A stretch of 64,000 nucleotides of DNA from Echiichthys vipera (taxonomy: Eukaryota; Chordata; Actinopteri; Perciformes; Trachinidae). The notes under the pieces are model-generated. The model was not told where the DNA came from. It worked only from the letters and a program-made list of their open reading frames with translations, and ran no database searches. Shown piece after piece: positions 36,601 through 48,519 of the stretch. The translations under genes were made by a program, and so were the position numbers. How positions within the stretch are numbered: position 1 is the stretch's first letter; every line of letters begins with the position of its first letter. Location: contig OY829658.1 of assembly GCA_963691815.1 (NCBI GenBank), forward strand, positions 11,490,381-11,554,380, given 5' to 3'.

Positions 36601-37072
36601 AGCAGCGCTCCACTGTGGCGTGTGTGCGCACTGCTGAACCTGCGCTCCTGCTCTAGGTTTGCCAGTGGAGTTATTAGGTATTCCTTAGACCTTTGTTACC
36701 TAGAAGAACCATACCAAGATGTTAATCATCTGATACCTTGTTTGATTTAATGCAATTTATCGAGGGTAGCCACTGACCGAGGAGATGACTTTGGCTCTGC
36801 AGTGCGCTTTCCTTTTCATTAATTCATCTTCAACCGCTTGTCCCTGTCGGGGTCACGGGGGCTGGAGCCGAGTTGTTTTAAAAATATAAAATAATCGTGT
36901 GTCCCCCCCCCCCCCCCGGCCACCTGGCCACCACGTTTAAAAGCGACAGCTTGGCATCACAAATCACCTGTACATTTATCGAGTGGTAGTTTTGGCGATT
37001 GATGAATACGTAATCATTTATGGATGGTGCGTTCAGACGCACATGAGTACAATCAATTGCTCCAACCACAAT
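36600..37072 (-). pseudogene. Harbinger DDE nuclease remnants, broken (copy B)
   Basis: The minus-strand frame 36878-37069 reads VGAIDCTHVRLNAP, NRQNYHSINVQVICDAKLSLLNVVARWPG, covering the first catalytic Asp. A poly-C run (Gly stretch) then corrupts the second Asp box. A short THATVERCFG piece with the third acidic residue survives near 36600-36630. It is non-functional. Confidence 0.82.
36815..36872 (-). mobile_element. SINE 3'-tail fragment nested in Harbinger copy B
   Basis: 'attcatcttcaaccgcttgt', 'ccctgtcggggtcacggg' and 'gctggagccga' correspond base for base, apart from a few changes and a shorter CATT run, to 21637-21692 in copy A. Confidence 0.7.
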
Positions 37073-37359
37073 TTTAATTTTCTTTTATTCGTTTTAAGAA
37101 TCCGTTTTGATCTGTTTTTAATATGTGATTGCTTATGCTTGATGACAGCTGAGGTTTGTTAATTATTTTCAGCCAGATTTGGCTGTGCTGCACCACAAAT
37201 ACACAAGTTGAAATTTGCATACACAATCTCAGACCAGACGTGAGATTTGATCGTAGCTCCTGCTCACATCCAAATTGATAAATGCCGGAGTTTGCCACGG
37301 AATGGTCGTACGCACGTTTTTCTGCCGTACGTTCGTTTGATTAATGAGGGCCTTTGTGT

Positions 37360-39200
37360 TTTCATCTGAGGAATAGGTCTTCTAACAGCCTTTATAAACA
37401 TTAGTTCTAAGGGCACATGTTGGTTATCTGCCCTTTTTTGTTTGTAATCACCAGTGGGCACTGGGTACATATGATGAAACAAAAAAATGAGAATGGATGA
37501 GGAGGCAGCAAAAGACCCGTTTTGCCTTTCAACAGCAACATATGATTTTTTCACATCCCTTTGTCCGACATGTGATAATACAGTCAGCCCTCACCAGAAA
37601 CCCTAATGTCGGACAAGCGTTTAATTGTCTAGCATCATGTGTAAATAGCCCATCCTCTGGTAGAGAACAAGGCTGATTCAAGCTGAACCCCATGGATGTA
37701 GGGCCTGTAACACATAACCTGACCTAGCAACAACTTCACAGGATAGTTTGACCTGCCTAATGTGTGAGTGTTTGCGTGTGTGATGGTGTGTGAGACCGTA
37801 AGGGAGGGATACAGAGAGGGAGACAGAAGCAGAGCAACAGACTCGGGTTATGATCATTACAAGGCAAATCACTAACATCTGCAGTGCACTGTCACATGGG
37901 AGCAAGGTAGGAGGACCAGTTAGTGCAGGTTTGTGAGTGTGGGTGCATGCACATCTCTAACACAGAGAGCTATTTCTATTCTTGGCAAGGCTATTGAGGG
38001 CCAAGGCAAATGAAGCAGTAGTAGGTGTGATTTGGGAAATTGCCAAAGGGCCAAACAACCAACAAGTACCCATCACTCAAACAAGGCAAACCGCCATTAC
38101 AGGAGTGTCGAAAAGAAACCAAAAATATTGTCTTTTCTCATTCTTTCTCACTCTGTTACTGTCTCCATTTGTTTCTCATTTCTATGCCTCTGCTGTCATA
38201 TGTGACAGCTTGTGCTTATTGAAAGAGACCAACATAAAAAATAAATAAAAGACAGAACATTCAGGACCATTTTGTAGTTTTGAATATTTTTGCATTAGAA
38301 TTACTCATGTTTTGGCATTAAAAAAGAAGATTGAGGGGGTGACCTAAAATATTTTCAATGATCTTAATGCCCAAAGCAATTTCAGTCAAAAGCAACTGGA
38401 CTTGGTTATTTGATCTTAATGGTTTGGTCCATTCTTTCCTAATGACTTGTGATTCATACAGCCTTCAATGTTTTATGCACCAGAGTGAATGCTAGTTAGC
38501 TGACTCTTTTAATCATTTCTCATTGCTTAAATGTACCTCAAAGCATTATCTGAGCTGCAGATTAAGTGATCTTCACATACAAACAGGTGTGGGAGTGCAA
38601 ATTTCTATGGCAATGCTTTGAACAAATCAATTGCAAAGCAACGTGTTATCAACTACTAGTAAACAGATTTCTATACCTGACTTCAAAAGAAATTAGATAA
38701 TTTTAAAGGGTGCGATGGCAAATTTGCAACTCCTTGAGGTTAAATTTAAAACGACAGTATGTGTGGCTGCTTCTTAAATCTGGTTTGTTACATAATGCCT
38801 GAAGACAAACCAGATGTTTTTAAACATAAAAATTTGTTCTGATCACGTAATAAAAGAGAAAGCCAGAGGTCTGTTTGTGTCAGTTGTTGAATACAGAAAA
38901 TGGTGAGCGGTTATCTTATCTGTAGTTGGAATAGCAGTGGATTTATTGAGAGTATTACCATTAAGCACCTGTGTAATTTCTTTATCTTTCTGAAACCGCC
39001 AATCCGACGTACATTACACATCCATTTCACGTTCTGATTGGCCAGGCATGCAGAGGTGAGACAGTAGGGTTTGAACTTAGCTCTCTTTTTTCATTTGTTA
39101 CACACAACTATTTGTGTATACAATTGAATGCAACACTACGAATGCCTTTCAGATGAAATTCCAATTAAATGTACACCATTATCCTCATATAACAGACGTA
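37360..39200. other. Non-genic sequence, no feature recognised
   Basis: Short frames only (up to 96 codons, no domains). No repeat edge was identified except the MITE fragment that begins near 39205. Confidence 0.4.
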
Positions 39201-39204
39201 ATTT

Positions 39205-39365
39205 ACAAATGTTTGTGATGCAGCCACCATTTTTTTCCTACCGCCCCACTTGCATGTCTAGTTAAAGGCTCCATTGTTTCATTACTGTGATTGGTTGTAG
39301 GTCTATTAATTGCGTTCAGAGCATTTAGGTCTGCACCGATGATAAAGTCCCTCAGGATTTAAGCC
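39205..39365 (+). mobile_element. Fragment of the 'tagcctgg' MITE family
   Basis: 'ccattgtttcattactgtga', 'ttggttgtaggtctattaat' and 'gatgataaagtccct' align with the right half of the copies at 47973-48516 and 5993-6546. Terminal repeats are missing. Confidence 0.6.
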
Positions 39366-40589
39366 TTAACACCTTGGTTCCTCCAACATGATGGGATGAC
39401 ACACATTGTTCAAACTTCTTTTTGAGCCCATTGACCTTATCTTTACATGTTGTAATCCTTCTACCTACAGTACATTTACTTAAATCTTTGGTTAAAATAA
39501 AATACTTAAATTCAATGAAAGAACTGAAAATGAAAAGTGAAAGTTTGCAACAGCAGCATGGCCTCTGAAGTAAGACTTGCCTTGGTCTGGCCTTGTATTG
39601 TCTTGCCTGTGTGTGATTTATTATTGTTCTAATTAATTTGGATTTTTACAAATGGCAATTACTGGTGTCAGGCGGAGAAATCAATAGTCTATTATGGCAT
39701 TAAAACAAGTTTGTGTTTACTTGACCTTCAGTTAGACATCAGAGAAAGATGGCACATGGAAATTCTGATAAGTGAGGATATTTTCTCCCTCAGGACATTA
39801 CAAGTGGTCAGGGTTGTTTCAGTTTTGAATGTAGGTTTGAAAATGAACTGAGGATTAAGTTTAAGATTGTATGCGTTGGCAAAGGTGGATAAATCTTTGA
39901 TCTCTAGATTGGTAATTGTCTTCACATACACCTGAAAATATAATCAAATTAATATATGATTTAGTGTTGAAAGCCCCTGAAATAACTTGCTGAAATTACC
40001 TTTTGTCTTATACACAAATGTTAAAAGACATTGGAAAACTCAAATGAAAGGGTAACACAGAGTTTGGAGCTTGTGTTAAGGTTATGATATACAGTATGCT
40101 CCCCCCCCCCCCCGCTTTAGTTCAGCTTGGAGCGAGATTACAGAGCAGGGCCTTTCTGCCAGTTGTGCTTCCAGCAGCCGTTAGACAGTTATCAGGGCAG
40201 AGAGTGTGAAATGATATCCCACCGTGGTGATTGTCCACTTGCTCTGTCCCATGCTCCACTGCAGCACCTAATTAGCACCTTACTGGTGCCCTGTGCCACC
40301 ACAGAGATACTTTACAGGCAAATATAGATTAACAGAGAAAGGATTGAATCCTTAGAAACCATATCACATCACTCAACCAATACAACAAAGCAATACTTTG
40401 GATCTTTTATCAGTTATGAATTACCAATTAATCTATATTGAGTATTAAATGAAAGTTGAAATATGTCTGAGAAGCTATAAACCTTAGTGAATTATAGAAT
40501 CAAGTAGGCATGTTGGAGCATGTATCAAGTGAATTACAAGTGACATACAAAAATGGGCACTGAAGTTATAATTATGATCTTTTGCATCC

Positions 40590-40629
40590 GGCATATCACC
40601 TTAGTATGGGGGTACTAAGGTGATATGCC
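40590..40629. other. Perfect hairpin, 17-bp arms, 6-nt loop
   Basis: GGCATATCACCTTAGTA (40590-40606) and its exact reverse complement (40613-40629) flank the loop TGGGGG. It is not part of any transposon terminus I recognise. Confidence 0.9.
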
Positions 40630-42034
40630 ATAAACCTAATGAACGAACATTACAAAGCAGTGTGGTGTTTTAAATATGGTAGCCAACATTGCAACTATCT
40701 GTAGGTGGTTGGGAATATGTTCCGGTCAGAGTAAATGTGGTTTAATTGCTTGTTCTCTAAATCTCAAGTTTCTTTGCCGGTGTCAGAGCGGACTATCAAA
40801 ACAGAAAGAAAACACACTGCCAGCTGTCAGCTACTGACATTTACAAGCTAACAAGCAAACAAACAACAGAAACAAATAAAATATGATAACTACACCATTC
40901 TGATACATCTGCTAGTTGCAGATTTTAGTGCACAACAGATTCCTCATTGGAGTCTGGATCTAACTGGGTTCCGTGTCCTTCCATTCACCTGTGGGGCACT
41001 TTGTGTTGCACCCACCATACCCTGAGTCGTCAATCTGTCCAAGGGGCTCTGCTGCCCCGTCACCTCCTGTCTGAAGTCAGCCTCAAACATATAGGCCTAT
41101 GGTAGATTCTCTCCATTGTGTTAAGTCACCTTCATGGGAACTTTACAGGCTTACCTTTCACCTTGGGCAGGCTTGTCAACCTTGGGTAAAGCTATGAGAA
41201 TGACTTAAGTAAAAATGATCTTGCTAAAATTGGAATGAAGCTGAAGCTTAGTCTATGTAGAACTTATTGTATTGCATACATGTAATTAACAAATTAACAA
41301 TAAATAAGTCACTTTAGGCTCACTGGAAGCATTTTCCCGCACCAGTGTCACAGCACTCATATTTAAAGCATTTGAGATTTTTAATGATTTCATTTTGTTG
41401 TTGTTGCAACTGTAAGGGCATACGCGCAAAATAAAACTCAATTATAAAGCCACCAAGTCTATAAAAGTTAACTCTTCATCCACATTAGAACACATGCTAC
41501 CAAAAATACAACATGCTCTCCTGTATAGTGGTACCAGACCCCTGATACACAGGAGAAATCAGCTAAGCAGACACAAACAGTAGTATAGACCGAGCAAAAT
41601 AATGGCAAGACAAAAGTTAACAAGAAATGGGAACTTTGAAGAGGTGTATGGAACTGACTAGGCAGTAAGGACACAGGGGAGAGTGTTTTGAGTTTTGGAG
41701 AAATGGACAGGAACAGTTAAAAAGAACTGAAGAAAGTTGAGAATTAAGATGGAAAAGGAGGAAAGGGACATAGCAACTGAGAGACTGTAAAGACATAAAT
41801 AAATGAGGAGAGAAAGAAGAAGGAGGGCAGGACAAAAGGCTCTGGCGAAAGAAAGACGAGACCAGCTAAAGAAAGAAACACTCTTGGAAGACCAGCAAAA
41901 ATGTAAAGAATCGCAATGATAGATATTGACAGGAGTCGCAAATGGATGCAGAGGAGGATAAACTTTTTGTAAAGGAAAAAACCTTGTGAAAGTATGGAAA
42001 ATCTTTAAAAAACTACCACAACTTTTACAGTAAC

Positions 42035-42106
42035 AAGCCCACTAACCTTTAGGCCACACATGTACGTTAAAAGCCCACTAACCTTTAGGCCACACGTGTA
42101 CGTTAA
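42035..42106. repeat. 36-bp tandem duplication
   Basis: Two adjacent 36-bp units start AAGCCCACTAACC and end GTACGTTAA. They differ at a single base (ACATGTAC versus ACGTGTAC), so the duplication is recent. Confidence 0.95.
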
Positions 42107-43420
42107 AATACTCAAAGAAAAATGAGCAAAAAAAAGATTATGAACACAGTTACTTTTAACACTTTGATTCATCTCTCATACTGTATCCTTTAAGTGGACC
42201 TTTGGAATCCATCCATCCACAGCCAATCAATTGTCTGCCTCAGGATTTTCAAAGTTTGTGTGCTTGAGTTCCACAGTTTAATATTTACTTTTTACATTAT
42301 AGACTTTTTATTGTGTGAAATAGAGGTATGGACATAATAATCTAGGATAGTGGCTTATTTAAGATGGAAAAGAATCTAATAATACTCAATTTTAAATTTC
42401 TGAGAGAACAGTGTTAGTAATTCAAATATTTATGGTTGGATATAGATGTAATACCAGTATTTTAAGCCATTTCATGTGCAGCAAAGGTATTAAGACATCT
42501 ATTGTTCTGTTATTCACTTCATATTTACAAGAAGTTTGGCTTGTGTAGAGAAAAATCTGTTAATCCTTCTAACAAAATAAAAACCCTACCCCTGTATTTT
42601 ATACACTGTTTTTGTCTGGGCCCAGACCTTTAAATCTGCCCACTCCACTGAGTTGACAGATTCTTCTGTCATTTTTGACATAAAGCAGCAGTTTCTTGAT
42701 GAGAAAGCAACCAATCCAAGTGCTGTGGGGGAATTAATGAGTAGTTTATCAGCACCAGGGTTGCAACCAAGTGTTGTCAAGCTGTGTTTACATAGACAGT
42801 ATGTCTTCTCAATGTCGCCGCTCCACTAAAAGGGAAACTTTTATGATCTTCAACCTGCTCTATATCATTATAGCGTCACCTGGCTGACCCCCACCGGCAA
42901 GTCCGGGGGAGGAGCTCTGGGTACTGGCAACATGGAGGGACACACTCAGAGAAATGCAATTGGATGGAAAGGACATTGAGCCATTTGCCTTGGTTATTTG
43001 ACTAATACAAAACAAAATGGCAATTGCTCATTTGTTCATGGTGACAACACATAAGATTAGGACCATGAAGTGTGTCATAGCTCGCTGGGAGGAGAGCTGT
43101 CCTATGCAGCTCGAGAGACGTTCACGGGAGTGGGGAGGAGCCATCGTTGGACCAAGCAGCAACAAGTCGGCCGATCGTTCAGCCGAGTCAGCTGTTCGGG
43201 TCATTTTCTGTAGCCAGTGCCACATGAAAATACGGCTGGAACAGCAAGCCAATGGCCAACCAGATGGTTAGCTAGTTAGCTAGCTTGCTAACTCTGCCAT
43301 GCCGCCACATCACAGAACAACTCATCTAGCTATAGTAATGTGCTTTGCCTTTCTGACCATTCATTGGTTTGAATGGGAATGGCCTTTCAAGCCAATTCAC
43401 AAATGAACAACATTAATCTG

Positions 43421-43477
43421 CACACACACACATACACACACACACACACACACACGCACACACACACACACACACAC
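43421..43477. repeat. (CA)n microsatellite, interrupted
   Basis: CA array with single TA and CG interruptions. Confidence 0.95.
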
Positions 43478-46118
43478 CACACTGCAATGACACAAGATAC
43501 CGCTAAAACAACTCAGATAATTCAACTTACTGTCATACAGGGGTAGAGAAACAAGGAAATATTCACATTTAAGAGGCTGGTATCAGAAAATGAATTTTTT
43601 TTTTTTCAAAATATAAGATTAATTTAATAGTTGACAACAAATCAATTAATCATTTCAGCTCTACTACTCAGGCGAACATGTCCTCTAGTGATTGGCTACA
43701 GAAAATCAAATTCTCCTTCCCAATGGAAATCGGTTAGAGTTGAGGCAATTTCGGACTGAAGATGAAAACAGAGTGTAATGAGTTGACAATTTTTTTTTTA
43801 TTTTATATTAATCATATGAGTGTTTAGAGAGACAGCTAGAGCAAGGCAGTGAGAGATGTGTGAAGGTTTTGTAGTGTCTGTCAATAAGGCCATAGTGTAG
43901 GTCTTGGGTTATTCATTTCCTCTAGCATTGTGTCCTCTCACATCCTCTTTAAAATGTATTCTAACAGGCCTGACAAGTGGTAGTGATGCATTAACACTGA
44001 ATTTTGCTGCCTCAGAGACCACCAGCTCCACACAAGACAGAGTGATAGAGACATAGAGAGAAGCCTGAAGGATAAAAAAAATTATGAATTCAGCCATCCT
44101 AGACAAACCGTAAAATACGTTATATGGCTTTGGGGATCTAAATGCACTCTATGACCCGGCCTTTAACAACATACCTTGTTTAAAACGAAAAAAATGCACA
44201 CTTACTCTTGACAGCAGCGGCACAGAGCACAATATCGTGAAACATTCACCATCCCTCTCCTTGCCACATCCCGTTATGCTTTCCACCCCATAACTCTCTT
44301 TTTTTCTCTCTCTCCTTCCTTGCAATGCAAAAGAGTTACTGGTGTTGCTAATGGAAACGTCCCGTTAACTGTTGACAATGAAGAGACAGGTCAGGGAAGA
44401 TCACGGCGACCACACTTCTCCTTACCATTAAACCAGCTGGAAGTAAAGACCATAATGTGCGGAGAGCTAGATCAAGAAAGGAAAACTGCACTTTCACAAA
44501 CAAACGGCATTTGTTAGAGGATATTACAGTGAATTAGGGGGTAGCTGTGTGAGATTTTGTGAATCCAACAGGCATCTTTGGATTCTTGTCCCAGATAGTG
44601 GCCTGTGTTTACTGTTTCTTTTGCTTGAGGAATAAGTGACAGGTTGGTTGTTGTGCATAGTAAGCTTGCTTGTCTCAAAAAAAAAAAAAAAGAGTGGTGC
44701 TGCTAATATAATTTCATGATGTGTAGCTCTGTTGTTACCGTCTCAGAGGTCTGCGCATTATTGGTTTTCTTGATTGTGTCTGTCACTGTGGGGGGAAAAA
44801 AGAGAAAGGAGTTAGAGAAAAGGGAGAGAAGGGCATAACTCGATTTTTGGAGATATATGCTATGCAATTATTTTGAGTTATGCAAACATGTGTTTGCTGC
44901 ATGAGTCACAGCCAGTGTGGGTGGGCATTTTTCCATAGCCCTTCAAATGCAACCAAAAACAAAGTGCTCTGCAATGGAACCCCATAAGATGATAGAAACC
45001 CTTCTGTGGAGGACAAGAAAAAATAATACAAGCAAGTAAATAACAAGAGGAAAATATTCAACGCAGAAGATGTCTTCATATTCATATTTGTTTGTCAGTT
45101 GTTGCTCCTGGATTTGCTCAGTTACACAGCTAGAATTAATCTCAGGAAAACAAATTTTGTGCTGTCTTTATCTGAGCTTGCTTTAAGAAGATACAACACA
45201 CTGCTGTTGAAGGGCATGTTCCCTTCCAACGTGATTGATATAAACATGGTGAGACATAAAACTAGCAATATAAAACATGCTTATATGCACTTGTCATGCC
45301 TCGCGATTGGCTCTGCATCTGCTTTTGGCACGGTGTTACGGACAGCGCTCATGCCCATACTTTACAGCACAACTCCAATGATAGCATGTATCAGGCAACC
45401 TTAATCCAAATGGTGAACTGCTCTTTGATTTATACACGTGTCAGGCATAAGGCTCTTGGCACCGTCGTGCATGAACAAAGGTGGAAATTATGGGAGATGT
45501 AATTCATGAGGACAGAATGGACAGCCATAAAGGGATCCTAGTGATGACTGCTCAATGTGCTTCAATGGGCCTTGGGGGGGAGTAAGTAAAGGGACATGAG
45601 TTAATACATCTCCTATTGCACTTAATTTCAAAGATGTACCTTATACAAGGCTATTAATATTTCCTGGACGGAGAATCGGACAGTCAGTATCTAGAGGGCA
45701 TATTGTCACCAACTGTGCCCACACTGACCAACACTTGTTTAAGAAGCTTTTTTATTTTTGCATTCATTATGCTGATCTATTTTAACCACATAATTATGGA
45801 GACATAAGGGCATAGATAAGGAGTAAGTTACATCAAGCATCAGCAGTTTTGGCCTGCGAGGAGTGTATTTAGTTATTTTGAGTCGTTTCAGTTCTCTTCA
45901 TCTGCATTCTTTTCTTTCCCCTGGGCTTTATTTTAGTCTCTTAAACACAAATACTCACACACCATGTGACATAGTGCCTGTGCTCTGCCGCTGTGTCTCA
46001 TCCTCTGTAGGGTTTGACTCTAGGTGTGGCCAACTGATAGCATGTTGGCACTGTGGCAATAGTAAATCCTCTGGTATTCAGTCTGAGTCCCTGGAGGCTG
46101 CACACTGGCCTGTGTGTA

Positions 46119-46124
<6 letters not shown>

Positions 46125-46171
<47 letters not shown>
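46125..46171. repeat. (TG)n microsatellite, about 47 bp
   Basis: Pure TG array following a slightly imperfect lead-in. Confidence 0.95.
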
Positions 46172-46173
<2 letters not shown>

Positions 46174-46336
46174 ACTTATCCAAATGGGAGAGCCTAGAAA
46201 CTGTATTCAAATCTAAATATATTTATTGCCAACATCTGCAACAACATAGCCAAAGCGTTTTTTTGTCTTGATGATTCATATGCCTTTGAAATACATTTTG
46301 AACTAATGCATTTTTCAGTTTTAATCTTGTGATTGA

Positions 46337-46820
46337 ATGCCCATGTTTTCTCACTTGCCCATCAACAGGCAAACATTTGCATTATCCACCAGGAGGCTGG
46401 GACACTGGTGCACTTTTATTTACAAGGCCATGCTTGCGCTACTGCCTTCCTACATCTGTAATTTAATCACACTGAGAAGTGTTGATTCTTATGGTTTGCG
46501 TTCAAATGATCAGTTATTGCTGTCTGTTTCATTTGTCCGCACAGAACGTGGAAAAGGGGCTTTCCTCTTCTCTGCTCCTTCTACCTGGAACATGCTGCAA
46601 AAAGACTTGAAATTAACTGAACTGACCTCTTTGAATGCTTTTAAATCCAGACTGAGAGCACTTGGGACAACTTTCCTTTACTTGTAACTGTTTTTTATAA
46701 TTGTATTTTTTTCTGTTTATTGTAACTTTGAAACTTTTGCTGCCTCTTGGCCAGGACTCCCTCAAAAAAGAGGTTTTTAATCTCAATGGGACTTTCCTGG
46801 TAAAACAAATGTTAAATTAA
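46337..46820 (+). pseudogene. LINE C-terminal ORF2 fragment plus 3' untranslated tail
   Basis: An open 116-codon frame reads RRLGHWCTFIYKAMLALLPSYI, YGLRSNDQLLLSV, VRTERGKGAFLFSAPSTWNMLQ and LNAFKSRLRAL. This is the C-terminal post-RT region of fish non-LTR retrotransposons. The 3' tail follows, with 'ggccaggactccctcaaaa', 'gaggtttttaatctcaatgg', 'gactttcctggtaaaac' and an A-rich end. The RT core is absent, so the copy is 5'-truncated as expected from target-primed reverse transcription. The clade is uncertain. Confidence 0.8.
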
Positions 46821-46824
46821 AAAA

Positions 46825-47450
46825 AATAATACTTAGAAAGATGGAGAGAGACGAAGAAACAACTATTATTTACTTCGTCTTACTCATTTTTGCCATCATA
46901 TAAACAAGGTAAAATAAAAAGAGAAGAGAAAAAATAAAACTCCGCAGTAAGGGGCTGGTAGTGACGGATGAGCTCATATATCACACACACCACAGTGCTG
47001 ACAGCTGCCACTGTCAGCTCAACTCTGACCCCTCTGCTTCATTCATCTGACTGCATGTGTGAACACATTCCAGGCAAGACACACACATACACTTGCACAC
47101 GCCAAGACTAGCAAAGCTCACACTTATCTGGCTTTGCATATTTATGCTTATGCTGCACACCAATGCATGCACCTTCACACATACATGGAGGTATTCCTCT
47201 GGGCTAATCCCCTAATTCCCCATTTTCCCAGTTCAATGGCCCTGCAAGTAGGTTAATAGTGTGCTGGTGGACCCTCTGGCATTGGCTAATGTTGGGTACG
47301 TTTAGCGTGAAAATGCCACATTGACCCTGCTCAAGTACCCCCATTACTCACACTACCTCTGCACAAGTGTTCCCATGTGGGTGTGTCGGGTTGTTTTTTG
47401 TCTGTAGGTCTTGATGTAACAGACCCACTTTCCTCCACGGTGGTCATATA
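46825..47450. other. Non-genic sequence, no feature recognised
   Basis: No terminus, RNA gene or exon is visible. Confidence 0.4.
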
Positions 47451-47454
47451 TCCG

Positions 47455-47760
47455 CTGTAGGAAATGACTGGCGTTTGTTTAGCTCAAACCAAAACGTGTG
47501 TCATCCTGGCAAAAAGTTTTCCTGGAGATAACTACCATAGGGGGAACTACAACAGAGGTGTTTTTGCGTATTTTGCCAGGGGACTGTCTTTGTCTACGGA
47601 CAGATCTTGTCACCCCTATAGTGTCACAACCATGCAAGATATAGTCATGAAACTTTACAGGTAGTCAAGATCAAAGATGGGTGTGATCCAAGCAAGGGCT
47701 TCAAGGGTAGGGGGGTACAAAGTACAGAAGGGGCTGTTGCCCCACCACTTTACGCTCTTG
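47455..47760 (+). repeat. Dispersed repeat, same family as 1515-1860
   Basis: 'ctacggacagatcttgtcac', 'cacaaccatgcaagatatag', 'tcatgaaactttacaggtag' and 'tcaagatcaaagatgggtgt' share order and wording with 1560-1750 and with a repeat style familiar from fish introns. Confidence 0.6.
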
Positions 47761-47972
47761 GCCCATTTTGGCTTTGGAGCTAGTGTGAAACTATCACAAT
47801 ATGGTATCTAGTTTAAAAAGGTGAGAGCTTTAAGTTTATAGACCAAAACCGTTTTTTTTTTAATACAATGCAATGTGTATTTCTGCTTTAAAGTTGGGCA
47901 TTTTAATATGGGGCTCTATGGGGATTGACTAATTTCTGCTTTGGCCTTTTTTTCAGCCCCAGAGGCTGCCAC

Positions 47973-48516
47973 ATCTAGCCTGGGAACCGGGCGAATCTGC
48001 TGAGCTCATTTTTCATTTACTCTGGTAGATGAGTCTGGCCTTCCTCTCATTCAAACAATTAAAGTATCCAGCTAATTTTGATCTGATGGGCCATTCACAA
48101 CAGTTTATCTCAAGTGGGTTTAAGATAATGACTGGCAGAGGAGCATTATATTGACCGAATGCAACATTTGTTCTCAGCACAACTTACCATGCTCACAAAA
48201 TGATGTTCAAACTGTGAAACTAGGCAGAATTGTTCAAATTGAAATCAAGATTCTGTTACTGTATTTCTTATTTCACACCTTAAAGATATTAAGAAACTGC
48301 AACTCAAATTAGTCTGTGACTCCGCCGCCAATTGCATTGTTTCATTGCTGTGATTGGTTGTAGGTCACGTTGCCTTTCTCTGATTGGTTTTAGGTCTATC
48401 AATTGAATCAAGAGGCATTTTGGTCTGCGCGAGTGATAATGCCCCTTGGAAATAAAAAATGACCTGATGATCTAGACTAATATGCATTTGTGAATTGGTC
48501 TGGTAATACCAGGCTA
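47973..48516 (+). mobile_element. MITE, 'tagcctgg' terminal-repeat family, plus orientation
   Basis: TAGCCTGG (47976-47983) and CCAGGCTA (48509-48516) form the outer inverted repeat. TGCCAC flanks both edges (47967-47972 and 48517-48522), a possible 6-bp target duplication. Inside, a 'tgattggtt..taggtc' block is locally duplicated (48350-48365 and 48380-48397). It has no coding capacity. The related copy at 5993-6546 is inverted. Confidence 0.7.
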
Positions 48517-48519
48517 TGC

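Larger units (their letters stand above)
36208..37352 (+). mobile_element. PIF/Harbinger DNA transposon, internally deleted (copy B)
   Basis: 1145 bp, same orientation and architecture as copy A. Ends are GGCACTCATTTATCAA and the complement of GGCCCTCATTAATCAA. It shares with copy A the internal MYB-to-nuclease junction and the nested SINE tail. It differs by small indels, a 16-bp C run at 36902-36917, loss of most of the GDxGYPL segment and a short insertion near 36695-36725. The flanking bases AAACACAA (left) and TTGTGTTT (right) are inverted, not direct. Confidence 0.85.
39370..46335. other. Long non-genic stretch, largely free of recognisable repeats
   Basis: Holds a 15-bp C run (about 40100-40113), a perfect hairpin (40590-40629), a 36-bp tandem duplication (42035-42106), (CA)n at 43421-43477 and (TG)n at 46125-46171. 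Several repeat-free patches such as 45580-45850 could be conserved non-coding DNA. The GC-richer patch 42880-43270 contains an 84-codon frame with no domain. I see no exon. Confidence 0.4.
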
